A DNA stretch of 64,000 nucleotides, taken from positions 1 through 64,000 of the forward strand of contig JAJVDF010000218.1 in NCBI GenBank assembly GCA_022410635.1. Direction: 5' to 3'. The position numbers were made by a program, and so were the translations under genes. This document shows, piece by piece, positions 60,203 through 64,000 of the stretch (position 1 is the first letter of the stretch; every line of letters begins with the position of its first letter). The notes beneath the pieces are model-generated. The model saw nothing but the letters and a program-made list of their open reading frames with translations, did not search any database and was not told the origin of the DNA. The stretch is from Tretioscincus oriximinensis. Taxonomy: Eukaryota; Chordata; Lepidosauria; Squamata; Gymnophthalmidae.

Positions 60203-60320
60203 TGTCTACCTAGACTATGGCAGGTCCCATTTGGGGCCTGCCATAATGACACTAGCCTGTGCATAGGCCGCAGGTTCCTCTTCTAAGACATAGCCAAGAG
60301 TAAAGTTCAGTGGGGAACTG
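60203..60320. mobile_element. Palindromic MITE family, partial copy
   Basis: 'tagactatggcaggtcccat', 'ttggggcctgccataatgac' and 'gcaggttcctcttctaagac' match the hairpin at 61650-61800. It abuts the CpG island. Confidence 0.6.
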
Positions 60321-61340
60321 GGGCCAGACAGCTTGTTATTCCATCCCGCTTTGCTTGCAGGCCAAGCTCCGCTTCCCCCACCAGAGGGCCTGGTGAGCGG
60401 GGTCCCGCTGCCTTTCTCTCCCCACGAAGCCAGCAGGGGCGGCGGAAGGCGGCGCGGCGGCGGGATCGCGCTTTTCACATCCTCCTAATCCTGTGTCGCT
60501 GGGGAGCCAGGCGAGGAGAGCCTCGGTCGGCCGTTCATTCTCAGGGACTCAAAAGAGAGGGAACCGCCCGGGCGGGTCTCGGCCCGAGTGGGCGCCTGAG
60601 AGACATGGCAGAAAGGTGAGTCCGGCGGTGAGGGAGCCGCGAGGCGAGGGGCCTTCCGCTCGGCCCTTTACCTGTTGAGCTTGGGTGGGGCGCAGCGTTG
60701 GGCCCCCAAGCGCAAGAGGAGCGCCGTGTCGCCTCAGCCAGCCGCCATTCCGCGCTCCTTTTCCCGGGCGGGCGAGGCGAGGGAGCGCGGGCAGCAGTTG
60801 AGNGACATTTCAGGGGCGGAAGGGAAACAAAAGTCCCAGGAAACTTTCGAGGCTTCCAATGGAGCTTCCACAATCAGCCGGGGGCACCTCAGGGACTGTT
60901 TCTGGGCCTTCTTGAGGTCGCCAGAGGCAGACGAGAGAATCCCCTAAAATCAGGGGGAAGGAGAAAGGGACAAAAGATGGGGGAGGCGCCGGCGGTGGAA
61001 GGAAAACTAATGGAATTGTGGCGGCTAAAGAGGAGAGCGAGTGTAGAAGTTCCATTGGTAGTTTCAGCCCTTCCACAAACTTATTAAGTGGGTCTTATAG
61101 GCGCAGATGTACGGCTCGGGGCCCGCTCACGTGTTGTGCCGTCTGGAATTGGGGGTACAGATGGTGGCGATAGGAGGAAGTTGCTCTGACTGTATTTGGG
61201 GACCGGCGTGTCTGTGTCTGGGGGCCACAGGAATAGGTGACCACCAAGGAGGGAAGGTTTTTTGGCCTTTGCCCCTGAGGCTGGCAGCCTCATCCTCGTT
61301 GCACGTTGCAGGGAAAGAAGGTCATCGCTTCTAATCGTTT
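60300..61340 (+). promoter_or_regulatory. PHF20: CpG island, probable PHF20 promoter and exon 1
   Basis: Strongly CpG-rich. A good plus-strand donor (AAG|GTGAGT) follows base 60615, after GACATGGCAGAAAG. PHF20 is the plus-strand gene beyond RBM39 in human and its first exon is untranslated, so the assignment is by synteny and promoter type. No exon coding for its Tudor start was found up to 64000. An ATG just before the donor might be an upstream start or chance. Confidence 0.6.
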
Positions 61341-61412
61341 GCACAGATTAAGGCTGCTGCTGCTGCTGCGTTCACAATAATACATTAAAAAAAATCAGTA
61401 AAAGTTCATATA

Positions 61413-61626
61413 CAGGGTGCTTCAAAAAATGTATACACACTTTGAACTTTAAATTTCAGGATTTCCCGCTGTACGAGGCTAATTTGGACAGTATTAACAT
61501 TTGTTATTACGTTTTATTTACATTGGACTTTAAGCTTTCTAATTTCCTGAAATTTAACTTTGTAGAACAGTAAATAAATTATCTATGGAAGTTCACAGTG
61601 TGTATACATGTTTTTGAAGCACCCTG
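61413..61626. mobile_element. Mariner-like MITE, copy 3 of 3
   Basis: Ends cagggtgcttcaaaaaatgt and acatgtttttgaagcaccctg with TA on both sides. The orientation is opposite to copy 1, and the left arm has lost about 45 bp. It holds an inner segment ('ccgctgtacgaggctaattt') that copy 1 lacks. It lies in probable PHF20 intron 1. Confidence 0.9.
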
Positions 61627-61649
61627 TATAGTTAAAACTGGTAAAGTGA

Positions 61650-61810
61650 TTAAGGGCCTGTCCTCACTCAGCCTTATTCTGAGCTATACCTCGGAATAGA
61701 AGCCTGCCATCTACATGCTAGTGTAGACTATGGCAGGCCCCGAATGGGGCCTGCCATAGTCTACACTGGCATGTGGATGGCCAAGCTCTGTAGCGCAATA
61801 CATCATAGTG
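61650..61810. mobile_element. Palindromic MITE family, best copy
   Basis: The core 61706-61781 is an almost perfect hairpin: gccatctacatgctagtgta...tacactggcatgtggatggc around ccccgaatgggg. Related pieces occur at 6040, 14056, 14575, 59480 and 60203. Confidence 0.8.
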
Positions 61811-61829
61811 GAATATCTCTGTTTATTCC

Positions 61830-63840
61830 TATTTGAATGCTCGTTTCCCATCTTGCAAAACAAAATATTTTCAAGCATGGGTTTAAATTAATAGTGTGCT
61901 TTTTTCAAAAAAAAAAAAAATGAGCAATGTAAATGATTGAGTTCAAAGTTCTGTTGAAGCACAGTAAAGATCTAATACAGACAGACTATTTGCCACCAGT
62001 GCTAATGATTATGCATTGAGGCCATTCATGCAACAATCAGGGTGGAATCCCATTTAGCCTGGGGGAACTGAAGGGATGCAGTACTTGATCTATTACAAAC
62101 AGAGAGGTATCCTAGACTTTTTCTACATTGTTTTATGGGATTCAGCTAGTAATAGGGTTTGCCAGCTAGTAACCCATAACTAGGTCCAGTGTGGAAAGGA
62201 TCCTGGTTAGACCCAGTTGTTTGACTGAAAATTTTGCACTTTTTCTATGATACAGAGGATAAAGAATGTGATATAACTAACTTTTTAATTGAATAATTTT
62301 TTGCTTTTTATGTATGTATGTACTTGAAGTTGCTCAATTAAATTTAATTGCAGTGCAGATTAATTTTGTGTGTAATCAGTTACTTGCATGCTCTTGTATG
62401 AATTGAAATTCCCTCCCACAGTTTGTGTTACTACACTTGTGAAGGAATTAGAAATAATGATAACCATTGGCTAAGACATAACATCAGTAATATTCCCTCC
62501 TATTCTAAAAACTTCAGCTTGCTCTGCACCATACAAAGCTGTGGTTTTAAAAGCCACAGTTTTTAAAGTTTTGGCATTTTTTATTGCATTATGTTACAGA
62601 AAATCCTTTGCTTTTAAACCCATTTGTTTCAATGTGATGTGAAGAATTCCTCTTTGAGGATATGTTTTGTTTTTAGATTTTTTTTCTGTTCCCTGTGCAC
62701 AGATCAATTCCTTTATCTTTGGCTTTTGTAAATTAAAAAATCCCTCCCCTACACCTTGATAGATTCTGATAGAAGTAACCGCTTCCATTTTTAGAGCTAT
62801 TTAGAAGTAAGGAACAAAATGTATCATAATTTTTATCTTGACTTTTATGTTCTCCGCTGAAAGGAAGCCATTTTGTGGTTGTCAGTCACAACACTTTTTC
62901 AGGATTCCATATACCTTTGTCCCCCATACCTTTGAGACCATTGCAGATGTTTATATGCACTTTTATCTTGCGATTTTTGGGCTTTATTTCTTAATAAAGT
63001 TGTTGCTAATTGTTACAACAACATTACTGTAAGCTTTTTGTATTAAGAGGCACCAATGGATGCTGTTTCCATATCTTGTTATGTTTTTAGATGCATGCAA
63101 TATCTCTAGTTTAACTTTGCATAGATTTTTATGGTTCTCTTCCAAGGGAATGGTTATTTTGAGTTGTATGAAAATTGTCCACTTTCTTGCTTTGAAATTA
63201 AACCAGATTGCTCTGAGCATTCTAGCTACCTCAGTGGTGGCCAAAATTGTTCTAGAAGTCAGTTGCTGAAATCTATTGGAATAGACAACTTTTATCTGAT
63301 ATGATAGCATACAAATATATTATTTCATTTTGGACCTCTTAAATTACTTTTTGATTTTAGGACTCTTGTCCATAATTTGAATAGCACATATAGTCACAAG
63401 TAAAAACAGGCTTCAAGTTTTCATCTTCTACCTTCATTTTCACTGATATTTCCAAGTATGTTGCTTTGATTTATTGTCTGCCTGTGCTTTATTCTGTAGT
63501 GTTTTCTCCTTCCTTCCTTCCTTTATAATAATCATTATTGCACTTTCCTAGCTCACACCTCTAAAACCTGTTGTGGTTGTACCTGATATGTACTGTCCTG
63601 ATTTTCCCCCAAAAGTTTAACTCCGTAATAGAATCAATAGAAGCATTTTTTAAGCAGCACTGTCATTATTTCTAGTTTTTGACATTGTCATATTGTAGGC
63701 TGAGTGTTGTATTTATTTGAAAAGCTTCAAAATATAAGGATAAGTTTGGATGACCCCTATTCTCTTGAGGCTGTTGGTTTTCAAACTACTTTATAAACTA
63801 ATCTACTGCAGTTTTGAAATCTTGCTGCAAACGTCTGGGC
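61830..63840. other. Probable PHF20 intron 1, no exon seen
   Basis: AT-rich with no recognisable coding exon. Open frames on both strands at 62838-63310 overlap and lack family features. Confidence 0.5.
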
Positions 63841-63844
63841 CTCT

Positions 63845-64000
63845 TCATCCTCAAAAGATGGTGTTTAAGAGGTGATCTGATTAAAGTGTATACAATCATG
63901 CTTGGAATGGATAAGTTGAATAGAGAAAAATATTTTCTCACACACACAACACTAGGACCAGAGCTCATTCTTTAAAACTGATGGGCAGAAGAGTGAGAAC
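63845..64000 (+). mobile_element. CR1/L2-like LINE fragment at window edge
   Basis: 'aagaggtgatctgattaaag', 'aatcatgcttggaatggata' and 'acactaggaccagagctcat' match 26100-26230 in the LINE at 25000. It continues beyond the window. Confidence 0.8.

Noticed and set aside
60493..61087. Overlapping frames in the CpG island at 60.5-61.1 kb
   Set aside because: Open on both strands, rich in Gly, Arg and Pro, as expected for a CpG island. They contain an N and show no similarity to the PHF20 start.
62838..63310. Overlapping frames that might be a PHF20 exon
   Set aside because: Neither strand shows the Tudor-domain start of PHF20 or consensus splice sites at matching places.

Overview
The window is vertebrate nuclear DNA, most likely from a squamate reptile. 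The evidence is large AT-rich introns, three CpG-rich promoter islands, and a dense load of tRNA-derived SINEs with the squamate-type 3' tail, CR1/L2-like LINE ends, Penelope-like elements and Tc1/mariner and hAT MITEs. The squamate assignment is inference; the vertebrate gene content is read directly. The gene order and strands (NFS1 minus, ROMO1 plus, RBM39 minus, PHF20 plus) match human 20q11.

Layout. At 1-383 there may be the last two coding exons of an unidentified plus-strand gene. NFS1, the mitochondrial cysteine desulfurase, runs on the minus strand from 15407 (ATG) to 3222 (stop). All 13 coding exons could be joined in frame: 1332 nt, 443 residues. ROMO1 is divergent from NFS1 and shares its CpG-rich promoter; its two coding exons at 18177-20209 encode 79 residues. 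RBM39 (coactivator of AP-1, CAPER-alpha) is convergent with ROMO1 on the minus strand. Its 16 coding exons lie between 42670 and 24109 (1569 nt, 522 residues), and its untranslated first exon ends at 48042. From 48.6 to 60.2 kb is repeat-rich intergenic DNA. The window ends in a CpG island at 60.3-61.3 kb with a plausible first-exon donor at 60616, read from synteny as the PHF20 promoter; no PHF20 coding exon is visible.

How the genes relate. NFS1 supplies sulfur for mitochondrial Fe-S clusters and ROMO1 is a small inner-membrane protein, so the shared promoter couples two mitochondrial genes. RBM39 is a nuclear splicing regulator with an RS domain, two RRMs and a UHM. The intron after its start-codon exon holds a GC-rich island with a good acceptor and an in-frame stop, which fits the known poison exon used for RBM39 autoregulation.

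The most interesting structure lies outside the protein genes. At least three insertions share one architecture: a head-to-head inverted pair of element ends, with a single-copy extension on one side, between 12-14 bp target-site duplications. Two are one Penelope-like family whose arms carry a hammerhead-like core; the third is a different family. Other points of note: a LINE tail that forms the 3' splice site region of an RBM39 exon, a GC-AG intron in NFS1, a 48-bp in-frame triplication inside a dead LINE ORF, and a three-copy MITE family. No wholly new system was found.
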